Below are positions 15,124 through 23,932 of a stretch of DNA of 64,000 nucleotides, piece after piece; the stretch's first letter is position 1, and every line of letters begins with the position of its first letter. Source of the DNA: CAZMOK01 sp964567785. Lineage in GTDB: Bacteria; Bacteroidota; Bacteroidia; Bacteroidales; JAGOPY01. The DNA lies in contig CAZMOK010000006.1 in assembly GCA_964567785.1 (NCBI GenBank), forward strand, positions 10,569 through 74,568, written 5' to 3'. The notes under the pieces are model-generated. The model saw only the letters and a list, made by a program, of their open reading frames with translations, ran no database searches and had not been told where the DNA came from. The translations under genes were made by a program, and so were the position numbers.

Positions 15124-18069
15124 ATGTTCTGGAACACACATTCATATTACAGCCTGAGGTACGGGACGCTGTCGCCCGAAAAGCTGGTAAAACTGGCTGC
15201 AGAGCATGACATAGACGAGCTGGGCCTGACCGACATCAACAACTCGAGCGGCATGCCCGATTTTGTGAAGCTTTGCAGGGAGCAAGGCATAAAGCCCATG
15301 GGAGGGATCGAGTTCAGGGATGAAAAGAACCGCTTGCTGTACACCGGCCTTGCCCGTAATAACGAAGGAATGAAGGAAATGAACGAGTTCCTCACAAAGC
15401 ACAACATCAATGGCACTCCCCTGCCACCCTCCCCGCCCGGGTTGCAAAACAGTTTTATCATTTATCCTTTCGGGACCGGAACAGAAAAACCCCTCCGGGA
15501 AAATGAAAGGATCGGGGTAAGCCCCTGGCAGGTAAGAAAACTGTTCAGCAAGGAGTACCGCGACAACAGGCGCTCACTGGTAATCCGGCAGCCAGTGACA
15601 TACCACGGGCAGCAGGGCTACCTGCTTCACCAGAACCTGCGGGCGATAGACAACAACACCCTGATAAGCAAGCTGGCACCTGGCGACATTGCTTCTCCGG
15701 GCGAATCGTTCAGGACCATGCCGGAACTGAAGGAGATCTTTTCAGATTACCCTGATATTGTTCAGAACACCCGGAAGATGACCGGCATGTGTGGGATCGA
15801 TTTTGACTTCAAAAGCATCAAGAACAAGAAAACATTTACCGGAAGCCGCTACGACGACAGGATATTGCTCGAAAAGCTGGCCATAGACGGGCTGGAATAC
15901 CGGTACGGTAACGATAACAAGGAGGCCCGTGAAAGGGTCAGGAAGGAGCTGGAGATCATCGACAGGATGGGTTTTTCAGCTTATTTCCTGATAACCTGGG
16001 ACATAATCCGATATTCCATGACACGTGGTTATTACCATGTGGGCAGAGGTAGCGGCGCCAACAGTGTAGTTGCTTACTGCCTGAAAATCACAGATGTTGA
16101 CCCGATTGAGTTAAACCTTTACTTTGAAAGGTTCATCAATCCCCAACGCAGCAGCCCGCCCGATTTTGACATTGATTACTCGTGGGATGAAAGAGACACG
16201 GTAACCGATTACATCTTCAAGCGATACGGGCGCGAGCACACCGCACTGCTGGGCACCATGTCGACCTTCAGGGGCAAGTCGATCTACCGGGAACTGGGAA
16301 AAGTTTACGGGTTGCCGAAAAAGGAGATCGACAATCTGATAGAGCACCCGGAAGCATCCATAAACAACAACAGCATTACGGCCCGGATCCACGGTATAGC
16401 AAAAACAATGGCTGATTTCCCAAACCTTCGGAGCATTCATGCAGGAGGCGTGCTTATTTCGGAGGAGCCGATAACTTACTACACGGCCCTCGACCTGCCG
16501 CCAAAGGGATTCCCGACAACACAATGGGATATGTATGTTGCCGAAGACATCGGCTTTGAGAAGCTGGATATCCTGAGTCAGAGAGGTATCGGGCATATCA
16601 AGGAATGTACTGATATAATCAGCCGGAACCGTAGGACAAAAGTTGACATCCACCGGGTGCAGGAGTTCAAGGAAGACCCGAAAGTGCGCAGTCAGCTCAA
16701 GCGTGCCGAAACGAACGGCTGTTTTTACATTGAAAGTCCGGCCATGCGCGGGCTTCTCACAAAACTCCAGTGCGACAACTACCTGACCCTGGTTGCCGCC
16801 AGTTCCATCATACGGCCCGGTGTGGCCAAGTCAGGGATGATGAAGGAATACATCAACCGCTTCCACAATCCCGGGAGCTTTGAATACATCCATCCTGTGA
16901 TGAAGGAACAACTCGAGGAAACCTATGGGGTGATGGTCTACCAGGAAGATGTGCTGAAGATCTGCCATCATTTTGCCGGCCTCGACCTGTCAGACGCCGA
17001 TGTGCTCAGACGCGCCATGAGCGGGAAATACCGAAGCAAGAAAGAGTTCAGGAAGATTGTCGACAGGTTTTTCGAGAACTGCAAGGCAAAAGGATACCCT
17101 GAGGATATCACCAATGAAGTGTGGCGGCAGGTGGAGTCTTTTGCGGGGTATTCCTTTTCGAAGGCCCATTCCGCCTCGTATGCCGTTGAAAGCTTCCAGA
17201 GCCTCTACCTGAAAGCTTACTTCCCGCTGGATTTCATGGTAGCCGTGATCAATAATTTCGGCGGTTTTTACCACACCTGGGTGTATTTCAATGAAGCCGG
17301 GAGATGTGGGGGAAAGGTCAGGCTACCCTGCGTGAACCATAGCGACTATAAGACCAATATTATCGGTGACGAGATCTACACCGGCTTCATCCACATGGCC
17401 AACCTTGAAACAACAACAGGAAAGAGCATTCCCGGGGAGAGGTCACTGAACGGGCCTTTCAGGTCGCTTGAGAACTTTGTGGGCAGGATAAACACCGGGC
17501 TTGAACAGCTTATATTGCTGATAAGGATCGGCGCTTTTCGTTTTACGAAAAAATCAAAGGCCGAATTGTTGTGGGAAGCCCATCTCCTATTGGGCAAAAA
17601 AACGGACAATAAGCATTTCAATGCCCTGTTCGCAGCCCCGGTCAAGAAATACAATCTGCCCCAACTTGAATACCATGCCGTGGAAGACGCCTATGATGAA
17701 CTGGAACTATTGGGATGGCCGGTGAGCCTCAGTTACTTCGACCTGCTGAAAACCACTTTCAGGGGTGAGGTCAGGGCAAAAGACCTGGCATCACACGTTG
17801 GAAAAACGGTTCGGATGGTAGGCAACCTTGTAACCATCAAATATGTAAGGACCGTTAAAAGGGAGATCATGAACTTTGCGGCTTTTCTGGATACAGAAGG
17901 CGAATTCTTTGATACGGTTCATTTCCCCGACAGCCTGAAAAACTATCCTTTCAAGGGGTATGGAGTGTACCTGGTACTTGGCAAAGTAGTCGAGGAATTT
18001 GGTTTTCCGAGTGTTGAAGTGTTGAAAATGGCGAAGCTCGAACTAAAGCCTGACCCCCGTGGAGCCTGA
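15124..18069 (+). CDS. DnaE-type DNA polymerase III alpha subunit, short (DnaE2-like)
   Basis: A 981-residue C-family polymerase. The N-terminal PHP domain (HSYYSLRYGT, LTDINNSSG) is followed by the palm with SPPDFDIDYSWDERD, the helix-hairpin-helix region and an OB-like C-terminal segment. It is clearly shorter than replicative DnaE (usually over 1100 residues) and ends without the tau-binding C-terminal domain, as in DnaE2/ImuC error-prone polymerases. It is coupled to dinB by a 3-base gap. By analogy to imuA-imuB-dnaE2 cassettes, it probably extends lesions after DinB insertion. That role is inferred from position and length. Confidence 0.9.
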   Translation: MFWNTHSYYSLRYGTLSPEKLVKLAAEHDIDELGLTDINNSSGMPDFVKLCREQGIKPMGGIEFRDEKNRLLYTGLARNNEGMKEMNEFLTKHNINGTPLPPSPPGLQNSFIIYPFGTGTEKPLRENERIGVSPWQVRKLFSKEYRDNRRSLVIRQPVTYHGQQGYLLHQNLRAIDNNTLISKLAPGDIASPGESFRTMPELKEIFSDYPDIVQNTRKMTGMCGIDFDFKSIKNKKTFTGSRYDDRILLEKLAIDGLEYRYGNDNKEARERVRKELEIIDRMGFSAYFLITWDIIRYSMTRGYYHVGRGSGANSVVAYCLKITDVDPIELNLYFERFINPQRSSPPDFDIDYSWDERDTVTDYIFKRYGREHTALLGTMSTFRGKSIYRELGKVYGLPKKEIDNLIEHPEASINNNSITARIHGIAKTMADFPNLRSIHAGGVLISEEPITYYTALDLPPKGFPTTQWDMYVAEDIGFEKLDILSQRGIGHIKECTDIISRNRRTKVDIHRVQEFKEDPKVRSQLKRAETNGCFYIESPAMRGLLTKLQCDNYLTLVAASSIIRPGVAKSGMMKEYINRFHNPGSFEYIHPVMKEQLEETYGVMVYQEDVLKICHHFAGLDLSDADVLRRAMSGKYRSKKEFRKIVDRFFENCKAKGYPEDITNEVWRQVESFAGYSFSKAHSASYAVESFQSLYLKAYFPLDFMVAVINNFGGFYHTWVYFNEAGRCGGKVRLPCVNHSDYKTNIIGDEIYTGFIHMANLETTTGKSIPGERSLNGPFRSLENFVGRINTGLEQLILLIRIGAFRFTKKSKAELLWEAHLLLGKKTDNKHFNALFAAPVKKYNLPQLEYHAVEDAYDELELLGWPVSLSYFDLLKTTFRGEVRAKDLASHVGKTVRMVGNLVTIKYVRTVKREIMNFAAFLDTEGEFFDTVHFPDSLKNYPFKGYGVYLVLGKVVEEFGFPSVEVLKMAKLELKPDPRGA

Positions 18070-18087
18070 GGGTCCAGAAAGATGTGA

Positions 18088-18912
18088 TCAATTAAGGTCG
18101 ATCTCGAAGAAGTCACCCTCTTCCCTGTTCCTTTTGTTGGCCCCCATACCTTGCAGCTTCACATCATCGCTCCTGGAAATGTCCTTTTCGGCAACCAGTC
18201 GCTGACCTGTCGGCTTAATAAGCTCTTTACCATCGGCCCTGGGGTTTTTGATGCTGTCGGAAATCGGGTAAGCATTCATTCTTTCAGCAGGAAAAGGTTG
18301 AAGTAATTTTGTAATATCGGTAAGCGGCATATCACCCTTAAGCCATGATTTCTCGGCTTTCCTTGATAATATTACCGGGGAACGGTGATGAGGCAGCTTT
18401 TGGAGCAGTTCATTTGCGACAGTTGTAATAATAGAAAATGATTTTAGGATCTCCCCTGTTTCCTTGTTAACCCAGGTGTCCCATATCCCTGCAAAGGAAA
18501 ATGGCCTTTCTTTGTCTTTAAGATAAACAAGGAAAGGCTTGCTGAGCTTTTCTTTTGTAGTTCCTTCGATGAATGCATCGGCGGGGACCAGACATCTTTG
18601 GGAACGGATGGCCTTCCTGAAAGAAGGCTTTTTGATGATGCCTTTTGCACCGTTGTATCCGGGGTCATTGTCCTTGTTATGGTCGCCCTCTGACCTGGCA
18701 TTGAACAGGTACATTGGTTTTTTGGCCCAGAAAGGTGTCATCCCGAATCGAAGAAGACTTAACTCCTGAGGGTTCTCATTTGTTATGACAGGTGCAAACT
18801 GACCCGGTGATATATTATAGCTCGGCCTGTAATCGAATAGCTCAGGTGCCTTCACGTTGAACCTTTTTTCGATCTCCCCAAGTTTCTGGACCAGTATGTA
18901 CCTGCCACACAT
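18088..18912 (-). CDS. HMCES/YedK-type SOS response-associated peptidase family (SRAP)
   Basis: A 274-residue protein that forms a covalent thiazolidine shield on abasic sites in single-stranded DNA. It starts MCGRY, leaving Cys2 as the catalytic N-terminal residue after Met removal. The family signatures are present: MTPFWAKKP, NARSE (N71 to E75), the Glu in DAFIEG and the His in LPHHRSPVIL. A C-terminal extension of about 45 residues is lysine-rich. It faces the dinB-dnaE pair and completes the damage island, but its transcript may come from the DUF362-DUF6599 genes, which end 6 bases upstream. Confidence 0.93.
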   Translation of the reverse strand: MCGRYILVQKLGEIEKRFNVKAPELFDYRPSYNISPGQFAPVITNENPQELSLLRFGMTPFWAKKPMYLFNARSEGDHNKDNDPGYNGAKGIIKKPSFRKAIRSQRCLVPADAFIEGTTKEKLSKPFLVYLKDKERPFSFAGIWDTWVNKETGEILKSFSIITTVANELLQKLPHHRSPVILSRKAEKSWLKGDMPLTDITKLLQPFPAERMNAYPISDSIKNPRADGKELIKPTGQRLVAEKDISRSDDVKLQGMGANKRNREEGDFFEIDLN

Positions 18913-18918
18913 TGCTTT

Positions 18919-19812
18919 TTAAATCTTAAGTTGTGAAAGTATTTCGTAAGGAAGGTAGTCCCATTCAGGGTCATCCATGATTATGGTAACGATAATACCT
19001 TCCCTGATTGTAACAAAGATACCCTTCCCCCTTCTATCAAGCATTTCAAAATGATCTTCGAAGGAAGTGAAAGCAGAGAACCTTGTATGCCCGCTGAATA
19101 TTGAGGTCAACTGTTCATAGACTTCATCGGCTTTGCCATTTTCCCGGTAGGAGAACAAGATAACCTTATGGTCACCGTAATCGGCTGAGGCACCTTTATG
19201 TACCTCGAAATGATCGCGGTAATCAAAATGATAGATATTTGAGAGGCCTATATTCCCTTCAAAGTACTTTATTGCCAGCAGGCCTTCATCAGGCAGGTAA
19301 CCGGAAATCTGAGGCACAGAACCCTCACCCTTTAGTTTTTCGTCAAATATCTCTGCCAGGTGAATTGCATCGGCCCGGACTTCTTCATCTGGATTTTCAA
19401 TGGTTATGATACAAAAGTATTTTCCTTTCCAGAAACCCAGGTAACTGTCAGAAACATACCCTTTATCAACTGTCTCAAGGGTTTTTGCATCTTTAGGGAG
19501 ATATTTCAGGTAGATACCATAGGCTGCATGGTCGTCTTCCATCTCATATACTTCAGCCCGTATTCTCTGGTCCTGGTTGTTGACATACTTGTACAGGACA
19601 ACATTCTGAAATCCGTATTCAAAGAACAGGTCGGCCCCTCCGTTGATGAGGATGAAAAGGTCGTCACCCTCATAGACTTTTGGAGGTTCAACTTCGGCCC
19701 ATTCACTCAATACCGGGTCTGGCTCCAGTTCAATATTGATCTCGTATGATTGGGCTGACATGCCTATTGTAAAGAGAATAAATGAAATTACCGTAAGATA
19801 TTTCCAGGTCAT
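18919..19812 (-). CDS. DUF6599-like exported protein
   Basis: A 297-residue protein with a signal peptide (residues 1-20, cut after GMSAQ). The segment LFILINGGADLFFEYGFQNVVLYKYV is the recognisable core of the DUF6599 family, whose function is unknown; members often lie next to DUF362 proteins. The rest is alpha/beta, without recognisable catalytic residues. Its start overlaps the DUF362 stop by 4 bases, so the two genes form a coupled pair, and both products carry export signals. Confidence 0.75.
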   Translation of the reverse strand: MTWKYLTVISFILFTIGMSAQSYEINIELEPDPVLSEWAEVEPPKVYEGDDLFILINGGADLFFEYGFQNVVLYKYVNNQDQRIRAEVYEMEDDHAAYGIYLKYLPKDAKTLETVDKGYVSDSYLGFWKGKYFCIITIENPDEEVRADAIHLAEIFDEKLKGEGSVPQISGYLPDEGLLAIKYFEGNIGLSNIYHFDYRDHFEVHKGASADYGDHKVILFSYRENGKADEVYEQLTSIFSGHTRFSAFTSFEDHFEMLDRRGKGIFVTIREGIIVTIIMDDPEWDYLPYEILSQLKI

Positions 19813-20756
19813 GATCCGATTACTTTTTCAATCGCTAAGTTACTTATGTCCATCGATCCCACTCCAATATCATGGGCCTTTACTATCGAAATAATGTCTT
19901 GCGGTGTATACCCGACATACTCGCAGGCCAATACATCCATAGCCACCGGATCGGTTCCTGCGAGGACATGGTCGAACCTGTTCATTTCCCCCGGTCCGTT
20001 TGGTCCGTTGGTTATTATCATCTCACTGGCATCCATTACCACAAGATCCGGTTTGCGGACTAAATTTAGTTCAGCGATGCACTGCCCCAGGTATTCCGGG
20101 TTGTTTCTTTCGCCTGAACCCAGGTGGTATTCCACATTGGAGGCCCTTGTCTGGATCCCCATCATATTTTTTAGCGAAGCTGTGATGAAAGTGGTTGCAT
20201 GATGCTTGGCAATGGGAATGTTTATGAACACATCACAATCGAGTACAGCCCTGATCACTTCAATATTCTTGATTATTTCTGCTCCTTCTACTTTTTTCAG
20301 GGTAGTAAAGTCCTGTTCGTTGTATTCTGCAGGGAATTTATTTGACTGGACCACCTCCAACTGTTGCGTTAACTCTGATTTTTGAGGCCCTTTTTCTGTG
20401 CGCTGCCAATAATTATCAGGAATTGTTTGTAGAAGGGTTATTTCTTTTGCCCCGGCATTGTAGCATTCCTCAATAACTGCCAGGGGTATATCGGGATTCA
20501 CATAGGCACCTTTTGTTTCAAAGCTCGCATTGATCAGCAGCCCGACAACATCGTTTTCAGACACAAAACGTCTTATTCCTCCGAGGTGGTTAACAGCATC
20601 AATTGTATTTTTGAAGAAGTCAGTGCCCTCAACTATGGAAATATCGGGTGTGGCTGGGGTTTGTTGGGAGTAAACCCATTTAGGGATTCCTGAAAGAGTC
20701 GTGAAGGCAGCGGCACTGACAAAGCTACCTTTTCTAATAAAATCACGTCTTTTCAT
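19809..20756 (-). CDS. DUF362 domain protein with twin-arginine-type signal
   Basis: A 315-residue protein that starts MKRRDFIRKGSFVSAAAF, a twin-arginine-like signal, so the folded protein may be exported by Tat. The DUF362 core follows, with VFINIPIAKHHATTFITASLKNMMG and the AMDVLACEYVGY segment. DUF362 proteins are often linked to Fe-S chemistry, but no CxxC cluster motifs are seen here. It is first in a two-gene unit with DUF6599, separated from the preceding minus-strand gene by a hairpin at 20831-20858. Confidence 0.85.
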   Translation of the reverse strand: MKRRDFIRKGSFVSAAAFTTLSGIPKWVYSQQTPATPDISIVEGTDFFKNTIDAVNHLGGIRRFVSENDVVGLLINASFETKGAYVNPDIPLAVIEECYNAGAKEITLLQTIPDNYWQRTEKGPQKSELTQQLEVVQSNKFPAEYNEQDFTTLKKVEGAEIIKNIEVIRAVLDCDVFINIPIAKHHATTFITASLKNMMGIQTRASNVEYHLGSGERNNPEYLGQCIAELNLVRKPDLVVMDASEMIITNGPNGPGEMNRFDHVLAGTDPVAMDVLACEYVGYTPQDIISIVKAHDIGVGSMDISNLAIEKVIGS

Positions 20757-20830
20757 TTGGCTTGTTTGTGGTTTAGTGAGATGATAAATTTAAAGAATAA
20801 ATAACAGGTAAATGAGTGAACCTAATAAAG

Positions 20831-20858
20831 AATGCCATCCGGTTAACGAGATGGCATT
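20831..20858 (-). terminator. hairpin after the SRPBCC gene
   Basis: Stem AATGCCAT/ATGGCATT with a 12-base loop, located just downstream of the minus-strand gene ending at 20880. On the minus strand it is followed by CTTTATTAG, a weak T tract. It probably separates this gene from DUF362. Confidence 0.5.
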
Positions 20859-20879
20859 ATGAGATAACATTCAAAATTA

Positions 20880-21872
20880 TCAATCATATAGAAAATAAAT
20901 ATCGGTACGCCATTTGGCGGTATCAGGTTCCATTGTTGGATCAGTCATATATATTTCAAGGGGGCCTCCTTTCATAGTGAGCCCGTGTTCCATAAGATAC
21001 TCATCCATAGCCACATAAAGACCTTCAGATGCGTCATAGGCCCCATAGTGTATTCCTTTTATAGCCTTCTTTTCAGGGAACATTTTCATATTTACATTTC
21101 CTTTTACTTTAATCTTTTCATTAACCGGAATGCCTGCTTCAAAGGCAGCAAACTGTTGCTCTTCATCCCACACTAAATAACTGGTAAAGGGCATTCCTGT
21201 CATTGCAAGGCCTCGTTTGCGGATTACATCAGACAGTTTTCCATACATTTCGGCCATTTTCGGTCCAATCTGGTCCCAGGAACATGAATCCACAATAGTT
21301 AGTGCAATCATTTCCGGGGTGGTTGTTTTTTCAATTGCCGGAGGGTTAGGTATAGACTCTGTAACTTCTTTAAGATTTTCCAGCCCTTCATTGAACATAT
21401 CCTGCATCATTCCTTTCAGGAAGAAAAATATGACCCTTTCAAAGGGATAGGATGTTTCTGACTCCATCCCCCATTTTACCAGAGTACCACCGTCTTTTTC
21501 CTCAAATGTGAAATAGCTTGTGCTTTCGCTCTGTTCATAGATATCGAGTTCGGTTCTGATCAGCTCATAGGGCACACTTTCGGTGATGGTTTGTTTTCCA
21601 TTGCCTTGTGTTTCACTTGTCCAGGTATGAATAGCTCCTTCGCCAAGTTTAGGCCCACCATATTCAGATTTCATGTCAGGATCCGCCATTTCCCATGGTG
21701 ACCATGCTGACCAGTTTTGGAAGTTATTCACTTGTTTGAATACAAGAGAGGGAGGCTTGTTGATGGTTTTACTGGCTTCGACCTCGAACTGTTTAGGTAT
21801 CAGGGCAGCTCCAATCAGGAACAGAGCTATCACTATAAGCAGGATAAATCCAATAATTTTAAGTGCTTTCAT
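20880..21872 (-). CDS. SRPBCC-domain / GyrI-like effector-binding fusion, membrane anchored
   Basis: A 330-residue protein. One N-terminal transmembrane anchor (residues 5-25) is followed by a START/SRPBCC ligand-binding domain (about 30-175; INKPPSLVFKQVNNFQNWSAWSPW is the family's start) and by a GyrI-like/AraC effector-binding domain (about 180-330). Both domains bind small hydrophobic or drug-like ligands. No DNA-binding part is present, so it is not a transcription factor by itself. The natural ligand is unknown. It is a single gene, with a hairpin after it. Confidence 0.85.
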   Translation of the reverse strand: MKALKIIGFILLIVIALFLIGAALIPKQFEVEASKTINKPPSLVFKQVNNFQNWSAWSPWEMADPDMKSEYGGPKLGEGAIHTWTSETQGNGKQTITESVPYELIRTELDIYEQSESTSYFTFEEKDGGTLVKWGMESETSYPFERVIFFFLKGMMQDMFNEGLENLKEVTESIPNPPAIEKTTTPEMIALTIVDSCSWDQIGPKMAEMYGKLSDVIRKRGLAMTGMPFTSYLVWDEEQQFAAFEAGIPVNEKIKVKGNVNMKMFPEKKAIKGIHYGAYDASEGLYVAMDEYLMEHGLTMKGGPLEIYMTDPTMEPDTAKWRTDIYFLYD

Positions 21873-21940
21873 AGTTTGTTTTGTTGAGGGGTTTTGATTT
21901 GGATGTAAATATACGTTAAGGAGAAAGGGATTTCAAGTAA

Positions 21941-21968
21941 GGTTGCCAACTTTATAGGGTTGGCAACC
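21941..21968. repeat. REP-like hairpin, left of the transposase gene
   Basis: GGTTGCCAAC-(8)-GTTGGCAACC, overlapping the last codons and stop of the RAYT gene. It is an inverted copy of the hairpin at 22547, with the same 10-base arms and 8-base loop (TTTATAGG here, which on the minus strand reads CCTATAAA). Confidence 0.9.
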
Positions 21969-22533
21969 CAGAATCAAATTCTGGTTCAAAATATTTCAAT
22001 TGTTCCTTCATAACATTGTGATAGGATTTGAAATCATCAATACTACCAAATATTTTAAATAGCTCATTTCTAGCAAGTTTAGATCTACCTCGTTTTATTA
22101 AAGTTTGATACGAACTATATTTATATTGCCTAAAATCTTCAATAAACCCATCCTTTTCAGGATTATAGTGAATATAAAAGACAAGTCTTTTCAAATATCT
22201 ATTGGTGTTGATTTCTTTTCTTCGGAAATGCTTTCTAAAAAGGCTTCCAGATCTATTTTCCTGCTTATTTATTCCTAAGGCAAAACCCTGAAACATTTTC
22301 CTGAACTGCTCTGATGCTCCAGGTTTGAGTATTTTAACCAATAAATGAAAATGATTTGGCATCAAACAATATGAATAGGTTTTGGTATATCCAAATAAAT
22401 ACTCCTCATATCTTCTAATAAAGAAATTATAGTTGGCAGGCCGATAAAAAAGCCTTTCCTTGTTGTTTCCTTGATTATAAATATGGTAATACTTTCCTTC
22501 CTTTAATGGCGATATGATAGTAGCTGTAGGCAT
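21952..22533 (-). CDS. REP-associated tyrosine transposase (RAYT, IS200/IS605-like)
   Basis: A 193-residue HUH-type single-strand transposase of the REP-associated family. The metal-binding HxH is in CLMPNHFHLLV and the nucleophile Tyr is expected in the helix RLVFYIHYNPEKDGF. N-terminal YYHIYNQGNNKERLF is a usual RAYT feature. Both ends of the gene are flanked by near-identical inverted hairpins (21941 and 22547), and the final codons Leu-Pro-Thr-Leu-stop are encoded by the left hairpin itself. RAYTs are usually single-copy domesticated genes that mobilise REP hairpins rather than themselves. The frame is intact. Confidence 0.92.
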   Translation of the reverse strand: MPTATIISPLKEGKYYHIYNQGNNKERLFYRPANYNFFIRRYEEYLFGYTKTYSYCLMPNHFHLLVKILKPGASEQFRKMFQGFALGINKQENRSGSLFRKHFRRKEINTNRYLKRLVFYIHYNPEKDGFIEDFRQYKYSSYQTLIKRGRSKLARNELFKIFGSIDDFKSYHNVMKEQLKYFEPEFDSGLPTL

Positions 22534-22546
22534 ATCAAGTCTTTAG

Positions 22547-22574
22547 GGTTGCCAACCCTATAAGGTTGGCAACC
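22547..22574. repeat. REP-like hairpin, right of the transposase gene
   Basis: GGTTGCCAAC-CCTATAAG-GTTGGCAACC, 14 bases upstream of the RAYT start. It differs from the reverse complement of the left copy only in the last loop base, so the two copies face each other across the gene. Confidence 0.9.
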
Positions 22575-22616
22575 GGTATTAATCGAGAAACTCTCAAAAA
22601 ATACCCCCTCCTTCCC

Positions 22617-22650
22617 AAAAAAAAAGCCATCCCCTCTCGGAAATGGCTTA
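22617..22650 (-). terminator. terminator of the thrS-infC-rpmI-rplT operon
   Basis: On the minus strand AAGCCAT...ATGGCTT forms a stem (22624-22649) followed by nine T residues. It lies 25 bases after the rplT stop, a standard intrinsic terminator. Confidence 0.85.
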
Positions 22651-22674
22651 AAATCAACATTATAAAAAGTAAAA

Positions 22675-23022
22675 TTATTTCTTGACCCTGTCTACAACTG
22701 CCTTAAAAGCCTCAGGATGATTCATGGCAAGATCTGCAAGAACCTTGCGGCTTAAGTCAATATTGTGCTTCTTCAATTGACCCATGAATACAGAATAAGA
22801 CATACCGTATTCCCTTACACCAGCATTTATTCGCTGAATCCATAGTGCACGGAAATTTCTCTTCTTTACCCTCCTGTCACGATATGAGTACTGTAACCCT
22901 TTTTCATAGGCGTTCTTTGCTACTGTCCAGACGTTTTTCCTCCGCCCGAACTGTCCTTTTACCCGCTTCATGATCTTTTTCCTGCGGGCTCTTGATGATA
23001 CTGTGTTTACTGATCTAGGCAT
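22675..23022 (-). CDS. rplT: 50S ribosomal protein L20
   Basis: A 115-residue basic protein of normal length that binds 23S rRNA early in assembly of the large subunit. MPRSVNTVSSRARRKKIMK and RRVKKRNFRALWIQRINAG are the family signatures. It is last in thrS-infC-rpmI-rplT and is followed by a strong terminator. In other bacteria L20 represses translation of its own operon; a weak hairpin in the rpmI-rplT gap could relate to this, but the evidence is thin. Confidence 0.97.
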   Translation of the reverse strand: MPRSVNTVSSRARRKKIMKRVKGQFGRRKNVWTVAKNAYEKGLQYSYRDRRVKKRNFRALWIQRINAGVREYGMSYSVFMGQLKKHNIDLSRKVLADLAMNHPEAFKAVVDRVKK

Positions 23023-23089
23023 TTCTTCTTGATTTTTTACTTCAGCGTCTTTTCAGATCTTTTGGGCTGAAAGTAAGTTAAACATTACA

Positions 23090-23284
23090 TTACTTGGCAA
23101 GCATCCGCTTGACATTCTTCTCGTCTACCTTATCAACAATAGCAAATTTTCCAAGATTTCTTTTACGCTTCTTGGACTTCTTTGTCAAAATGTGACTTTT
23201 GTAGGCATGCTTGCGCTTCAGTTTTCCCGATCCGGTAAAGGTGAACCTTTTTTTAGCACCGGATTTCGTTTTCATTTTAGGCAT
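23090..23284 (-). CDS. rpmI: 50S ribosomal protein L35
   Basis: A 64-residue basic ribosomal protein of standard length (MPKMKTKSGAKKRF...HILTKKSKKRKRNL). It belongs to the universal infC-rpmI-rplT set, 52 bases after infC and 67 bases before rplT. Confidence 0.97.
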   Translation of the reverse strand: MPKMKTKSGAKKRFTFTGSGKLKRKHAYKSHILTKKSKKRKRNLGKFAIVDKVDEKNVKRMLAK

Positions 23285-23335
23285 TTCTCAAAAAATTTTA
23301 TAGATAGTACTTAATTTTATCAAATTGAAAAATTG

Positions 23336-23920
23336 TTACTTTTCTTTTTTGGGAGCAACGATCATGATCATTCTCTTCCCTTCCATTTTTGGTAGTTGCT
23401 CAACCTTGCCAATATCCGCAAGTTCCTGGGCAAACTTCAACAACACAAATTCACCCTTCTCTTTGTAAACAATGGTGCGTCCCTTGAAAAACACGTCCAC
23501 TTTTACTTTGGCCCCATCATTCAGGAATTTTTGGGCATGCTTCAACTTAAAGTTAAAGTCATGGTCATCAATGTTGGGCCCAAGCCTAATCTCCTTAACA
23601 ACCACCTTGGCCGATTTAGCCTTGATCTCCTTTTCTTTTTTCTTCTTGTCGTAAAGGAACTTCTTGTAATCAATTATTTTGCATACAGGCGGATTGGCGG
23701 AAGGAGATATCTCCACCAAATCCAGGCCCTGCTCATCTGCCATTTTTAAGGCTTCTTTTATGTTATGAATGTCGTTGTCAACATTATCGCCCACAACCCT
23801 CACAACAGGTGCCTTGATTTTCTCATTGATCCTGTACGGTTCCTCTTTTCTAGGGCGGTTAAAAGGCCTTCCAGACCTCCTACCCCTGCCCCTGCCCTTT
23901 GGTTTAAACGGTGTCGCTAT
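23336..23920 (-). CDS. infC: translation initiation factor IF-3, apparent ATA start
   Basis: IF-3 binds the 30S subunit, proofreads start codons and keeps subunits apart. The conserved body starts at EEPYRINEKIKAP, well upstream of the first ordinary start codon in frame (GTG at 23803), which would cut into the N domain. The frame is open back to a TAA at 23939. The best start is ATA at 23920-23918: AGAGGAG sits 6 bases before it, and it gives 194 residues with a basic Arg/Gly-rich leader. Rare start codons (AUU, AUC, AUA) are typical of infC, because IF-3 rejects them and so limits its own synthesis. It lies 18 bases after thrS. Confidence 0.9.
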   Translation of the reverse strand: MATPFKPKGRGRGRRSGRPFNRPRKEEPYRINEKIKAPVVRVVGDNVDNDIHNIKEALKMADEQGLDLVEISPSANPPVCKIIDYKKFLYDKKKKEKEIKAKSAKVVVKEIRLGPNIDDHDFNFKLKHAQKFLNDGAKVKVDVFFKGRTIVYKEKGEFVLLKFAQELADIGKVEQLPKMEGKRMIMIVAPKKEK

Positions 23921-23925
23921 AACTA

Positions 23926-23932
23926 CTCCTCT
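23926..23932 (-). promoter_or_regulatory. strong Shine-Dalgarno sequence of infC (AGAGGAG)
   Basis: On the minus strand AGAGGAG lies 5-6 bases before the ATA proposed as the infC start. Shine-Dalgarno sequences are uncommon in this phylum, so its presence helps to decide the start. Confidence 0.65.

Noticed and set aside
13951..15141. A 396-residue open frame on the minus strand covering dinB
   Set aside because: It is antisense to a clear polymerase gene with intact catalytic motifs, has no recognisable domain and is rich in His, Pro and Val as expected from the complementary G/C-rich codons.
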